From assembly GCA_019096065.1 (NCBI GenBank), contig JAGUCH010000001.1, positions 10,168,001-10,232,000 on the forward strand: a stretch of DNA of 64,000 nucleotides, written 5' to 3'. The position numbers and the translations under genes are program-made. Below the pieces are notes generated by a model. It was not told the DNA's origin. It did no database searches and saw only the letters and a program-made list of their open reading frames with translations. Within the stretch, counting starts at the first letter, position 1; every line of letters starts with the position of its first letter. Origin of the DNA: Paracyclopina nana (lineage: Eukaryota > Arthropoda > Copepoda > Cyclopoida > Cyclopettidae). This document shows, one piece after another, positions 32,632 through 42,630 of this stretch.

Positions 32632-33501
32632 ACTGCGCGCTTTCAAGATTTTCTGATGACTGCAAAGACTTCTACATCGCCTCAGAAGTGAAAAAGAAAG
32701 CGCTTTGTAGCTGCACAGTGGACATGCGATGCGGCCAAAAGCGATGGCCCGAAAAATTATATTCCAATCCAGGTCAAATAGGGCTTGCCTGCTTTTGTAT
32801 TTCACGGGTTCTCTATTCAAGGCTGACAGCCTTGCCGCTTCAAAAATGGGACCTTTCAATCGATGTTTTTTCCACCGTGCGCGATCACGTACGAAAAGAA
32901 GACACAAGCGATCGAGCACCCAAGCGTGCGCATGAACAGTCGGGGAAAATTGCGGAGGAAACGTTGACGGATACATTTTCTGAGCTTGAAATTTTCCAAG
33001 AAAAAAACAAGTTTTTGACATTTTATCTTCCCAATGTGCTAGCTTAATTGGATGCCTAGAAAAGTTATGCTATGCACTCGCCGCGCTGCTGAAACTGTAT
33101 TCTCGGTCACCACACGCTATTACAAGCCATGGTGGCCTCATATTACGGCTATTTCGCTCATCGGTGCAAAAAACATCATTGGAGAGGTTGCGTTTGCACT
33201 TTAGAAATCTAACGCTGAAGCGTATACTTTATAGTTGCAGGTACTCGGCGAATGGGCCTGACAGAGGGAACCGTACGTCTTTTTTGTCACTCCAAATTTT
33301 TCGTCTTTAACAGCAACGAATTGTCTCACCAGGGCAATGGCGAACCAATTCTAAAGTTTTTTGCCACTTCAAATGCACGATAAAAATCACAAAACTTATC
33401 TTTTGGCCTACTGAATTTGAAGAATGGCGCTGAGCCATGATATTCTCAACAGAAGACGCGCGCGCACCAGACTCTGGAAGACCCAAAACAGCTGTAAGGC
33501 T
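32632..33501. other. Non-coding region upstream of the SLC6-like gene
   Basis: Must contain the promoter and 5' UTR of the transporter on the minus strand. The open frames here show no family resemblance. No core promoter motif stands out. Confidence 0.3.
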
Positions 33502-33561
33502 TTTTATATGATGGAAAGCAATTTTCGCATGTATTTGAAAATTACTTTCCATCATATAAAA
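33502..33561. repeat. 60-bp hairpin, internally deleted copy of the element at 50187-50693
   Basis: TTTTATATGATGGAAAG and CTTTCCATCATATAAAA form the arms. The left 34 bp match the left end, and the right ~26 bp match the right end, of the 507-bp element at 50187-50693, so about 447 bp of interior are missing. Confidence 0.7.
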
Positions 33562-33570
33562 TCGTATATA

Positions 33571-33931
33571 CAGTCTGTCCGTTCAAAATTGGAAGGTACG
33601 GGAATCTCAACTTTGCGTCACATATTAAAGAAATACAGGACTTTTAAATGACGATGGAAAGATTGAGTCTTTTCCCATCATTTTTTTAAATAGAAAAAAT
33701 CAATTTAAACCGGAAAAAACTGAGAAAGTTCAATTTTCACGAAAAAAATGATGCATCATTTATTTTTTGCTATCACGCAGAATTCTTATTAATATTTTTC
33801 ATTTTGTCAGAAGACAAAAAATTTGTCCTAAGGTTCAAGCTTTCCAACGATACCCATTGTGCCTCGAAATTCATGAATTCCTAACACAAACTTTTGATTC
33901 CCGCACCATCCCATTTTGAACGGTCAGACTG
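33571..33931. mobile_element. Tc1/mariner-like MITE, copy 1
   Basis: Starts CAGTCTGTCCGTTCAAAATT and ends TTTTGAACGGTCAGACTG, flanked by TA on both sides. Inverted ends of over 25 bp, TA duplication and a CAGT start are the marks of Tc1/mariner non-autonomous elements. 361 bp, slightly shorter than the two 390-bp copies at 52139 and 57786. No transposase. Confidence 0.85.
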
Positions 33932-33932
33932 T

Positions 33933-34110
33933 ATATGTAAACAAATTATAAAACAGGCTTACAAAATAGCTGAGCTCATTTTGCAAAGCAAAAATATCGT
34001 AGCATCAATTGGCTCTCGCAAGCTCGAGCCCGCAAAGTTGCCACTCGATTTTTACTTTACAAAATTTGCTCAGTTGTTTTATCAGCTTGTTTTATAAATT
34101 GTTTACATAT
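33933..34110. repeat. 178-bp TIR element (ATATGTAAACAA family), copy 1
   Basis: Ends ATATGTAAACAAATTATAAA and TTTATAAATTGTTTACATAT are inverted repeats; the interior includes GGCTCTCGCAAGCT. An equal-length copy is at 50702-50879. It directly follows the Tc1-like MITE. Confidence 0.75.
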
Positions 34111-34142
34111 TTAAATAGATAGTATCCAGGCAAGCAATGCTT

Positions 34143-34148
34143 TTTATT
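34143..34148 (-). terminator. Polyadenylation signal for the SIAH-like gene
   Basis: TTTATT (+) is AATAAA on the coding strand, about 38 nt past the stop codon. Confidence 0.45.
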
Positions 34149-34185
34149 GCATCTGAATGACTTATGAAATTAACCATTTTGTTTG

Positions 34186-35133
34186 TTATGCTTCGTCGGG
34201 CTCTTCCTCCTGATTTCGGTTGCAGCTTTCGTGATTTGCGTTGTCCTCTTCGTTGAACGATCTCAGCTGCATTGAAATGTCCAGCTTTCCGTCTGCGATG
34301 CAGTTTTGAACGAGACTGGTTTTGAGCGAAAATGCCCGGTCATGGTCGAGGAGGTCGGTCCAAAACTCGTCCATGGAAGTGACCTTGCCCGTGTAGGAGA
34401 AGGCCTCGTTGCCTGTCCCGTGGATTTTCATGGAGAAATAGTACTTTTCCGCTTCGTCTATGGATCCGTAGAAGTAGACCCAGAAGAAGACGAACTTTTT
34501 GTAGGGGAAAAATCTGAAGAAGAACTGCCTCGCTCCCAATTGGAACAGCCTGGGCGTGCCCCAAATCCGCTCGTTTTGCGAGACGTCGAAGCGGTAGCGC
34601 ATCATTTTTGCCGCGGCGTTGCCATCCGTGCGATCGTACTTGTGGCGCTTCTTCACCGCCAGATGCCGCGGAAAGTGCTTGTGCTGCACCGGCTGAAAGC
34701 AAATGGCGCAGTAGATGAACCGGAACTCGCACACCTTTTCGTGCTTCACGCTGTCCTCGATGGGATGGATTTGGTCGCAGCCGAGGTCTGCAACAGAAAC
34801 ACCGATTGGATCAAAAAGAAATTGAGGACGCAAGGATGACCTGCCTTTGTATTTGCAGTCGAGCGGCAGGAAGGACCGCAAGGTCACGCTCAGCTTGCAT
34901 TCTCTCGGCTCGGGGTAGGAGAAGTTGGCGAGGGAGCAGCAGTGCTTGTTCTTCTTGATGTAGCAAGTCTCGCATATCACGTGAGTGGCTTGAATGCTGC
35001 ACCGGAAGATTCTGCACTCTTTCGGCAGTTTTGAGCAGAAAATGCAAGTCAAATGCTGCGTGATGGATTGCAGATGGCTCACGGAAATGGAGCCAAGCGA
35101 CACCATCCTTTGCTCCTTTTCACCACCGGCCAT
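34186..35133 (-). CDS. Seven-in-absentia (SIAH/SINA)-like RING E3 ubiquitin ligase
   Basis: Two coding exons (-), 35133-34845 and 34787-34186, ~296 residues. Residues ~30-75 are a RING-like cluster (CIFCSKLP, RCSIQATHVICETCYIKKNKHC), ~93-150 a SIAH-type zinc finger (CKYKDLGC then HEKVCEFRFIYC, HFPRHLAVKKRHK), ~165-275 a TRAF-like/SINA substrate-binding sandwich (ARQFFFRFFPYKKFVFFWVY, DISMQLRSF). The acidic tail ends EEEPDEA. Such proteins bring E2 enzymes to substrates for degradation. The 57-nt intron between the exons is inferred because only its removal restores the C-x6-C spacing of the zinc finger; it begins with GC, not GT, and is open in frame, so retention would insert 19 residues. 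RING spacing is looser than in canonical SIAH1/SINA, so this is probably a diverged family member. Confidence 0.8.
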   Translation of the reverse strand: MAGGEKEQRMVSLGSISVSHLQSITQHLTCIFCSKLPKECRIFRCSIQATHVICETCYIKKNKHCCSLANFSYPEPRECKLSVTLRSFLPLDCKYKGRSSLRPQFLFDPIGVSVADLGCDQIHPIEDSVKHEKVCEFRFIYCAICFQPVQHKHFPRHLAVKKRHKYDRTDGNAAAKMMRYRFDVSQNERIWGTPRLFQLGARQFFFRFFPYKKFVFFWVYFYGSIDEAEKYYFSMKIHGTGNEAFSYTGKVTSMDEFWTDLLDHDRAFSLKTSLVQNCIADGKLDISMQLRSFNEEDNANHESCNRNQEEEPDEA

Positions 35134-35506
35134 TACGAAGCCAGACAGTCATGGGTGAGAGAAAGCCCTTCACTGCCTCAAATTAATTAATTCGCAGCAA
35201 TTACGCCAATTGTTTTAATTCGAGCGGAGCAAAGCGATTTGGCATGATCTACCCATTCTTTTTTTTTGTTTAGTGAACTGAACATAAATCGACTTAACAC
35301 TAATAATGAATGACTAAAATCTCGTTCTAGTCGCCCTATCTGAGATCTGTTGCGGTTGGTACGTAGTACAGGGTACAGAACCCTGTATTTAAAAATTAGT
35401 AATGTTGCCAAAATTAAAAAAATGGTTCAATCAGATCTTTTTACGGTTTTGGAAACTAAGGAGCAATGTTGGTGAACTTTTACATATTTTTTACACAGCG
35501 CACTTA
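35134..35506. other. Non-coding stretch upstream of the SIAH-like gene
   Basis: No gene seen. Contains the expected promoter position for the SIAH-like gene and a T9 run (TTCTTTTTTTTTG). Confidence 0.3.
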
Positions 35507-35749
35507 TAGGGTGTTCCTATGCCTAGTTTCCTCAAAATCTTACGGCATCCTTAAATGGAATGCTTAAGTTTTCATAAGTAATTGTAGAATTAATCATACA
35601 CCTAAATATCATATGACCAAAAGAGGTGGGAAAAGTGGTCCACTTGAAGCTATCAAAAGTGAGTGAAAATGATCAGTACTGAAATAGGAGGCGTAAGTAA
35701 AATGCAATTTAACGGAAGGAAAAAATTTCCTTTGTAGGTGAACGCAGCA
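35507..35749. mobile_element. Harbinger-like MITE with TTA target duplication
   Basis: Flanked by TTA on both sides (35504-35506 and 35750-35752). The right end GTAGGTGAACGCAGCA and the imperfect left end TAGGGTGTTCCTA match the TGTTCATCTAC end family. Most of the sequence recurs reversed at 53283 to about 53510. TWA-type 3-bp duplication is typical of PIF/Harbinger elements. No transposase. Confidence 0.55.
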
Positions 35750-36020
35750 TTAGGGCTACCTTTGACAATGATTGATTGACTTCTTGTTCTAAATATACTT
35801 TTCTATGCTGCCTAAAAGCCAACAACGCCAAGCAACTCTTCAAGAATTGAATGAGGTTTCTGACATTTTAATTTTGCTTTCTGAAAAAATGACTTGACAG
35901 ACTGTTTCAGCGCTGCGCTGCAAAGCTAGAACTGGGTTTGAACAATGCTCCGCTCAAATCCAAGGCGGCGAAAGCACTGCTCCCCCGCCTTGGACATCTA
36001 GCTAGTTATGTTACCCAGCC

Positions 36021-36760
36021 TTACGGGCAGTGGCCAGATAGCCAACGCACAGAAATCCCGAAATCACACAATGCACATAAAAACCTCACTAACCATAGAA
36101 ACTCAGCTTATCATGTGTTTTGCTACCCTCACAATCCTCACTCACCTCATCAACTTCAACCATCTCACAATCCTCACCCACCTCACAACCTCACCCCAGA
36201 GACTTATATAACAAGAGAAGTGCTACTGGGGGAGGCTTAAGGGGGTGCGTTTGCAGAGTGAGGTGAGTGAGTTACGGGCAGTGGCCAGATAGCCAACACA
36301 CAGAAATCCCGAAATCACACAATGCACATAAAAACCTCACTAACCATAGAAACTCAGCTTATCATGTGTTTTGCTACCCTCACAATCCTCACTCACCTCA
36401 TCAACTTCAACCATCTCACAATCCTCACCCACCTCACAACCTCACCCCAGAGACTTATATAACAAGAGAAGTGCTACTGGGGGAGGCTTAAGGGGGTGCG
36501 TTTGCAGAGTGAGGTGAGTGAGGATTGTGAGGTGAGTGAGGATTGTGAGGAGAGTGAGGATTGTGAGGTGAGTGAGTTTGATGAGGTGATTGAGGTTGAT
36601 GAGGCGAGTGATGCTATTAAAGCACATGATTAGGGTATTGTGTGATTCCTGTGCGTTTCTATGGTTATTGAGGCTGTTATGTGCATTGTTTGATTTTGGG
36701 ATTTCTGTGCGCTGGTTATCTGGCCACTGCCGCCTTACGGACGTAATGCTCATAACGACG
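36021..36760. repeat. Foldback element with duplicated 251-bp unit and 18-bp minisatellite
   Basis: TTACGGGCAGTGGCCAGATA starts at 36021 and again at 36272, a near-identical 251-bp tandem unit ending in CTCACTCACCTCA-type repeats. From about 36500 to 36600 the complementary strand of the minisatellite appears (GAGGTGAGTGAGGATTGT repeated), and 36640-36740 is the reverse complement of the unit start (TGTGCGCTGGTTATCTGGCC ... GCCTTACGG). So the element is a foldback whose arms are built of tandem repeats. The ORFs within it are repeat translations. Confidence 0.75.
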
Positions 36761-37020
36761 CGTTTCCAAAGGCTTTTTTAGGCACTCCGTAGGATTGATT
36801 AAAAAAGCAATTACGGGCCGTTGTCATTAGACGCGTTAACCAGTAGCGGTTATGCACACTATATCCATTGGTTTTCTTTTAAAAACATTTTCCGAGTGGT
36901 GTGTCCTTATTAGTCTGCGGGACCGACTGTACCCGCGCTTATGGACAAAAAGGCCGGGTTTTTTCGAGCTTTGATCGAACGGCCAGATTCGATCGAGGTT
37001 TCATGGCAGCATATGCACAC

Positions 37021-37171
37021 ATTGGCTCATTATCTTCCGCGTCTTTGATCGTGGCCTGCTTACGGTTGTGATCGCTTCTTATTTACTGACATCGCAACCT
37101 CGTCAGTAAATAAGAAGCGATCACAACCGCAACCATGCTACGATCAAAGACGCGGAAGATAATGAGCCATT
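37021..37171. repeat. Near-perfect 151-bp hairpin
   Basis: Left arm ATTGGCTCATTATCTTCCGC through TAAATAAGAAG complement, right arm GTCAGTAAATAAGAAGCGAT to TTCCGCG complement and GAGCCAT; arms of about 68 bp with only a few mismatches and a ~10-nt loop (ATCGCAACCT). It could be a very short MITE or, if transcribed, a long hairpin RNA precursor. Confidence 0.8.
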
Positions 37172-37194
37172 GACTTGACAAAGGACCTAACCCA

Positions 37195-37345
37195 AACTAC
37201 TTACAACACCCAAGAATTATATATTTTCTGAAAGCGTATGTCCCAAGAGTTCATTTGGTGATAAAATAAAAATCCTGGCCTATCGCTTCCAATAACATAA
37301 ATTTTTTAAAAATGTTTAGCGCAAAAACGGCTCATTTTTTGGGAT
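37195..37345. repeat. Diverged partial copy of the foldback at 51588-52585
   Basis: TATATATTTTCTGAAAGCGT, ATGTCCCAAGAGTTCATTTGG and AAATCCTGGCCTATCGCT match the arm of the 51.6-kb foldback with several mismatches. Only one arm is visible here. Confidence 0.6.
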
Positions 37346-37439
37346 ATTAAGCTTGAATGACCCCCACTAAAATTAAAAAAAATAAAACTTAAATTACTTC
37401 ACAGTAAAATCGCTAGAATGTACAGAAACGGAGATATAG

Positions 37440-38410
37440 CTGCTCTGTATAAATATAGATGCGTTAGATGATTTAGATGGCTTAGATCTTTGTCATCTAT
37501 ATTTGTACCATTTACCAATGATTTTTGACAATCCTCATCTATATTTGGACTGCTACTTGCCTGTGTTCAAGTGCGGTATAAATATAGAAGATTCCTGGAT
37601 GAATCATCTATAGCCCGGTTCCAACAAGGAAAATCAGCATAGTCAGGAGACGTAACTTGACTTTTTAATATAGTCAGGTAACAGCTAGCTCGCGCGCTCA
37701 GCTCGACCTGACTTAACTGGTTTACCGTACTATACTATGCTGATATCCCGTGTTGGAACCGGGCTTATATCTGGACCTAATATAGATGATTTTTGACTTA
37801 AACCAAGTTCAAGCAAATATGATGGCTTTTGAAATATTGCTCCTTATAATAAATACATGGCTCTTTTAAAACCAGATTTAGGAAAAATAATCCGAACAAT
37901 TATAATTACTTTTCATTTCATGGTAAGGAAAATCCAAGAATAACTAAAAATACAAAGAACTAAAATAATAGCTCTAATTTTTAGGGCAAAAAAGCTTGAA
38001 ACATTTTGAGCCATAAGTTCAATATTTCACTTGATTTTTGTTCCAAAAATGCATTCAAAAAGTTGGGTTTCTTTTGGCTCACTTCTCTTGCTTCATGTAT
38101 TAAGCTCAGTAATAATTTGTAAAAGTAGAATTTATTTTGGAAATTCTTATAAAATCTTAATTTCAATTTCTTTTATTTAGGTTTTCACGTAGTGTGGTCA
38201 ATTGGCAGGAGAAAATATTTTGAAAATATTTTGGGTACAGATTACTATTAGCTTTAAAGTAGCTCATCATAGCTAATTCCAATCATCTAAATTAGTCCAA
38301 ATATAGATGACAGGAAAAAATCATCTTTATTTATACATCTTGTAAGTGCAGGAGATTGGCGGTACAAATATAGATGACGATCGGCAAAAATCATCTATAT
38401 TTGGTCAAAA
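37440..38410. repeat. AT-rich region with recurring ATAGATGATTT motifs in both orientations
   Basis: Motifs such as TATAAATATAGATG, TCATCTATATTTGTACC and CAAATATAGATGA recur at 37450-37610, 37770-37790 and 38300-38400, in mostly inverted relation across the segment, with the TIR element 37611-37767 inserted inside. Possibly a decayed TIR element of ~960 bp. No ORF of note. Confidence 0.4.
37611..37767 (-). repeat. 157-bp TIR element (TAGCCCGGTTCCAACA family), copy 2
   Basis: Reverse-orientation sibling of 22934-23089, with the same ends (TAGCCCGGTTCCAACA, TGTTGGAACCGGGCTTA) and interior (AGCTAGCTCGCGCGCTCAGC). Similar length and only scattered mismatches. Confidence 0.8.
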
Positions 38411-38468
38411 AACAACTTGCATCTACTAGAAAGACAAAATAGGAATAGAATCTACCATATTGCAACTG

Positions 38469-40240
38469 CCCCACAAAACAAATCCGCAAACCATACCGAT
38501 TTGATCCTAATTTAGTACGTATTTTTGATCGGTATTCTTGTTACAAGAATATACCTAAAAGCGTAACGCAACCGTTTCATAAAATTTTTGCGAAATCCTG
38601 ATCTCTAAAACTTATCGCTATCAACTTAATTTCAATTTTATTTTATCCTATGGTATGCGTGTGTGAAAATAATACATGAATTTTTTTGTTTCATAAGTTA
38701 TTATAGATAGTATTTATAATTTAATTAATAAATTAATAGTATTGAATCTGTTTTAAAAGTGTTTTCATCTAATAAAAGACTTATTTAAAAATAATATTTT
38801 TTTTGACAAATTTCGAATCTGCTATGCCTATTTTATAGCTATTTATTGTCAATTTTTCTTGTTTTATAGGTATGTACTATACTTTTAAAAAAAATTAACA
38901 AGTACATTAAATCAAAGGGGAATGATGTTTTTATCTGGCATTGTGAATTCTGATGTCAATTTCTTCCCTATTATATGTCAATTTTTATGATAAAAATGTG
39001 ATTTCTTAATTACCTTTTTTCCCCACTTTTATGTATTACAAATACATTAATGGGGGATATAAGACTGATTTTATTTCACAACTAATTAACAAGATACAAT
39101 GCATACAAATCCTGAAAAACAACTATGTTACATAATGTTTTGAATTTATATGTGAGCCTGAAATTTGCAGGCTCTCTCCACTCTAATGACCCATTTCATA
39201 TGTAAGTCTTTAGACATAGAAAGTTCTGATTTTGATAAAATAGAGTGGACTAAAGTGATTGTGGTACATGTAAAAAAATATTGAAATATTCTAAAAATCT
39301 CAGTTTTTTGTGTAAAAACTGAGGTTCATGATACTTTCTAACTCAGTTTTCATGCTGTTCTAAACAACATCTATTAATGATGATTTTTGAAATCTCAAAA
39401 CTATTAAAAGTTATTGATAAGAACAATTTCACAAATTATTGAATTGCAAGCAGAGCCATCTCTGAACAGTTTACTAAGTTCAATTTAAGAAAACAGGTAA
39501 AATACAGATTTTCTACCCACTTATTAAATCTGTAAAATCTACATTTACACCCGACTTAGTATACTTGTAGATAGCAGCACCAAAAGTAAGAGGATGAGAC
39601 TCAGTGTAGAGTCCTAAGTGTATTTAGGTGTGATTAAGAACATGCAATTTTTTAATAGCAAAATGAGGTCAATATACATTTAGAACTAACCTAGTTAATT
39701 AGAAGAGTGGGGATTTAATAGAGATAAAATGTAGAAAAAAACATAAATAAAGTAATATTGATGTTGTTAAAAAATTCACACCTAAATTATATACTATTTG
39801 GCATTAGTATACATTTCATTTAAACAAATATCATTATTAATGAAGCAAATCAGTAGGGATAAAAATTAGTGTAAACTTTGTTACAATTAAATCAAATAAA
39901 TAGGTCATTAATATACTTAAAATAGGAACATTGATTTTTAGGTTTATTAAAAAAAGTTAATGATGAATGACTTAGTTATATGCTATAAAATTCATATCAA
40001 TTCCAAAATTAAAGAATAATGAAAACATTTTAAAGACTTAAAGTAGGTCATTTTGTCGCCATTTCAAATCTTTTAAAATTGAATATCTTAAAGACTAATT
40101 ATGATAGAGTGAAAAAATAACATGCGAGTAATCTATGGATATAGATGAATTGATGTATATCAAAATTAATCAATTTGGACACTATTGATTTTCCAACTGG
40201 CTTTACTACAGATTTACTATAGACTTTTTGTTTTGTGGGG
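38469..40240 (+). mobile_element. 1,772-bp AT-rich TIR element, copy A
   Basis: Ends CCCCACAAAACAAA and TTTTTGTTTTGTGGGG form a 14-bp perfect inverted repeat. The whole sequence recurs reverse-complemented at 60716-62487 with exactly the same length and only occasional substitutions by eye. No coding capacity; it contains small internal hairpins (for example AGCCTGAAATTTGCAGGCT). Its length, ends and mobility suggest a non-autonomous DNA transposon; no clear target duplication was found, so the superfamily is open. Confidence 0.85.
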
Positions 40241-40253
40241 TGGCTGCATGCAC

Positions 40254-41812
40254 TTTGCCCCTAGCCGTTTGCCCCTAGCCATTTACCCCTAGGATGTTTG
40301 CCCCTAAAGACTTTTGCCCCTAAAGACTTTTGCCCCTAAAGACTTTTGCCCCTAAAGACTTTTGCCCCAACACATTTTCCCTTAGACACATTTGCCCCTA
40401 GACATGTTTGCCCCTTGGATTTTTGCCCCTGAAGACGCTTGCCCCTTAGATGTTTGCCCCTGGATATATTTTCCCCTTGTACTTTTGCCCCTAGGACTTT
40501 TGCCCCTTGGACTTTTGCCCCTTGGACTTTTGCCCCTTGGACTTTTGCCCCTTGAACTTTTGCCTCCAAGATGGTTGCCCACAATATTTTCCAGATGATT
40601 AGCATTTTATAATAATTTTACATAACAAAACCTTCTTTAACCGGACTCCTTAACAAACCTAACCTGATCCTATCCAAAACAATCATTTTTTCTGCTTTTT
40701 CAAATAATAGTTTTATTAATTTTTTAATAAGCTGATTGGATTGAGACAATATATAATCTTATCCCTAAAATGACTTATTTTTATAGTCCAATTGGTGCTG
40801 AAAGTTCATTTCAAATTGGACAAATTGTCAACTTGAGTCAACAGTGCAGTGGCAACCTACCCATGAGCAAAATAACCCAGGGCTAAATTCCCAAGGGCAA
40901 AATTTTACTGGTACTTGGGGCAAAAGTGCCTGAGGCAACATCCCTAGGGGTGTAAAAATCCAAGGGGCAAAAATCCAAGGGGCAAATATATCCATGGGCA
41001 AATGTCTATGGGGCAAGTGTCTTCAGGGGCAAAAATCCTTGGGGCAAACTTGTCTAGGGGCAAAAATCCAAAGGGCAAATGTCTTTGGGGTGACTGTCTC
41101 TAAGGACAAAAATCTTGGGGGCAAACGTCTACAGTGCACACTAGGCCAGGGATGCTTCATTTCGTCCGTTTTGACCAAAATCGGAAATCAGTATTTTTCA
41201 ACTTTTTTTGCTTCAACACTTAGTTTATGGTCCAACTCATCCAAATTCACTCGGCAGAGACATATGAACTCAGTTCAGCTGGTCATAAATGCCTGATTTT
41301 TGAGACCAAGTCAAAACTTGGAAAAAAGCAGCAAAAAAGTATGGTTAAGAAAATGGTGACAAACAACCTGTTCTAAGCTGCACACCTAAAAAAATTTGCA
41401 TTTCAGTATGATTTTTGATCTTGCTGAAAGTATTCAAGCAATTGTAGTTGATCTTGCCTAAAAGTAATTGCCTCAAAATCGGCCTCAAAAAAGCTGTTCA
41501 TTTTCTAGAACAAAATTAGAACAAAATATGATGTTCTTTCTTGGATCAGCATGGATCACCAAAATTCATGGCTTATGAGTCTCCCTGACACTCAAATACT
41601 TGATTCCAGTTGAATTTAGCTGCTACATTTTGCAACCTTGGAAGTTTTGGGAGGCCGAAAAGTCAAATTTTGCTATTATTTTGGAGCGCCATTGTAGCAG
41701 CTTCTATTTGACGGAAAAATCAAACCGGACGAAATAAAGCGTCACTGGCCCTGTGTGCAGTGGCAAACGGCCTGGGGCAAACATATCAGGGGTAAACGGC
41801 TAGGGGCAAAAG
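40254..41812. mobile_element. Foldback element with minisatellite arms (TTTTGCCCC repeats)
   Basis: The left arm (to ~40580) is a tandem array of ~16-bp units such as TTTTGCCCCTAAAGAC and TTTTGCCCCTTGGAC. Units on the opposite strand (GGGGCAAAAATCCAAG) fill 40900-41125 and return at 41765-41812, where GGGGTAAACGGCTAGGGGCA mirrors the left start TTTGCCCCTAGCCGTTTGCC. Arms made of short tandem repeats in opposed orientation are the hallmark of Foldback-type elements. The Gly/Lys/Val-rich ORFs across it are translations of the repeat. Confidence 0.75.
41147..41747. repeat. 601-bp inverted-repeat core inside the foldback element
   Basis: CAGGGATGCTTCATTTCGTC at the left and GACGAAATAAAGCGTCACTG at the right pair over ~27 bp with a few mismatches. 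A CAG start is hAT-like, but no 8-bp duplication is visible and the inverted similarity continues outwards (CAGTGCACAC / GTGTGCAGTG), so it may simply be the middle of the larger foldback. Confidence 0.5.
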
Positions 41813-42630
41813 TCTTGAGACCAATGCAACTATGTCACCAAAGTTAGGAAATACAATTTCACATATTTAAGTGTAGAAATATCCAACAATTCTAGAAGTC
41901 TTTGACATATTTTTAAGTCATCCAAGCACAGAGGCATCAAAAAAGTCTATACGTCATAGGCAAGTCTTGAAGTTTCAGCACAATTTTAGCACCTGCCCAT
42001 TGTTAGTTTGACGAATGAATCACGCAATTCTTGGGAAAGTGGCGATTTTTTTCGGTTTAGTAGTCATCTAGCTTTTAATTTCATTGATTGTATCCAAACC
42101 TGCAGCAGGAGCGCAATGATTCGAAATTTGCGTGTGAAAATCGATGGCACACTTAGTCTGTCTCATTTCTCATGGTACTAGATAGGCTGATGCTGGGAAA
42201 AAAGTAGCATCAGTTTCCAGTCGTAAAATTATTCAGTCAGCAAACTGGATCCTAAAAGATTTGTGAAACCGGCAACTTATCTGTGCCAGTTTTTGGCTCT
42301 CATCGCGCGGCCTAGCCGCACCACCACCAATTAGAGGAGCTAGTAAAAGCTGTTAGTGGCAACAACACTTCGTTTTATTATGACTTTTCACTTCTCATTT
42401 TTTCAGTGTACAATATAGAAATAATAGCCGCGGCGCAACGTATACTTTACGAAGATAATGTACAAAAAGCAATGTACAAGAAGTCGTATATGGTTGTTTC
42501 CAAATTGCACGGGAGGCAAATCAAGATGGGGCACAGTTCTCACAGTGTAAGTTGACGCTCATTTTAGAGGGCAGCGGTAAAAAGCTTTTTTTCACTGGCC
42601 AAAAATGCCGACAAAATGAGATCACACATT

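Noticed and set aside
36008-36491. Open frames repeating NLTNHRNSAYHVFCYPHNPHS-type text
   Set aside because: Products of the duplicated 251-bp repeat unit, not a gene.
36021-37171. CRISPR-like array
   Set aside because: Repeats are imperfect minisatellite units without regular unique spacers, in a eukaryotic genome.
40336-40605. Open frame with GAKVQG repeats (collagen- or silk-like protein)
   Set aside because: It is a translation of the minisatellite; several frames on both strands are open for the same reason and there is no start context or signal peptide.
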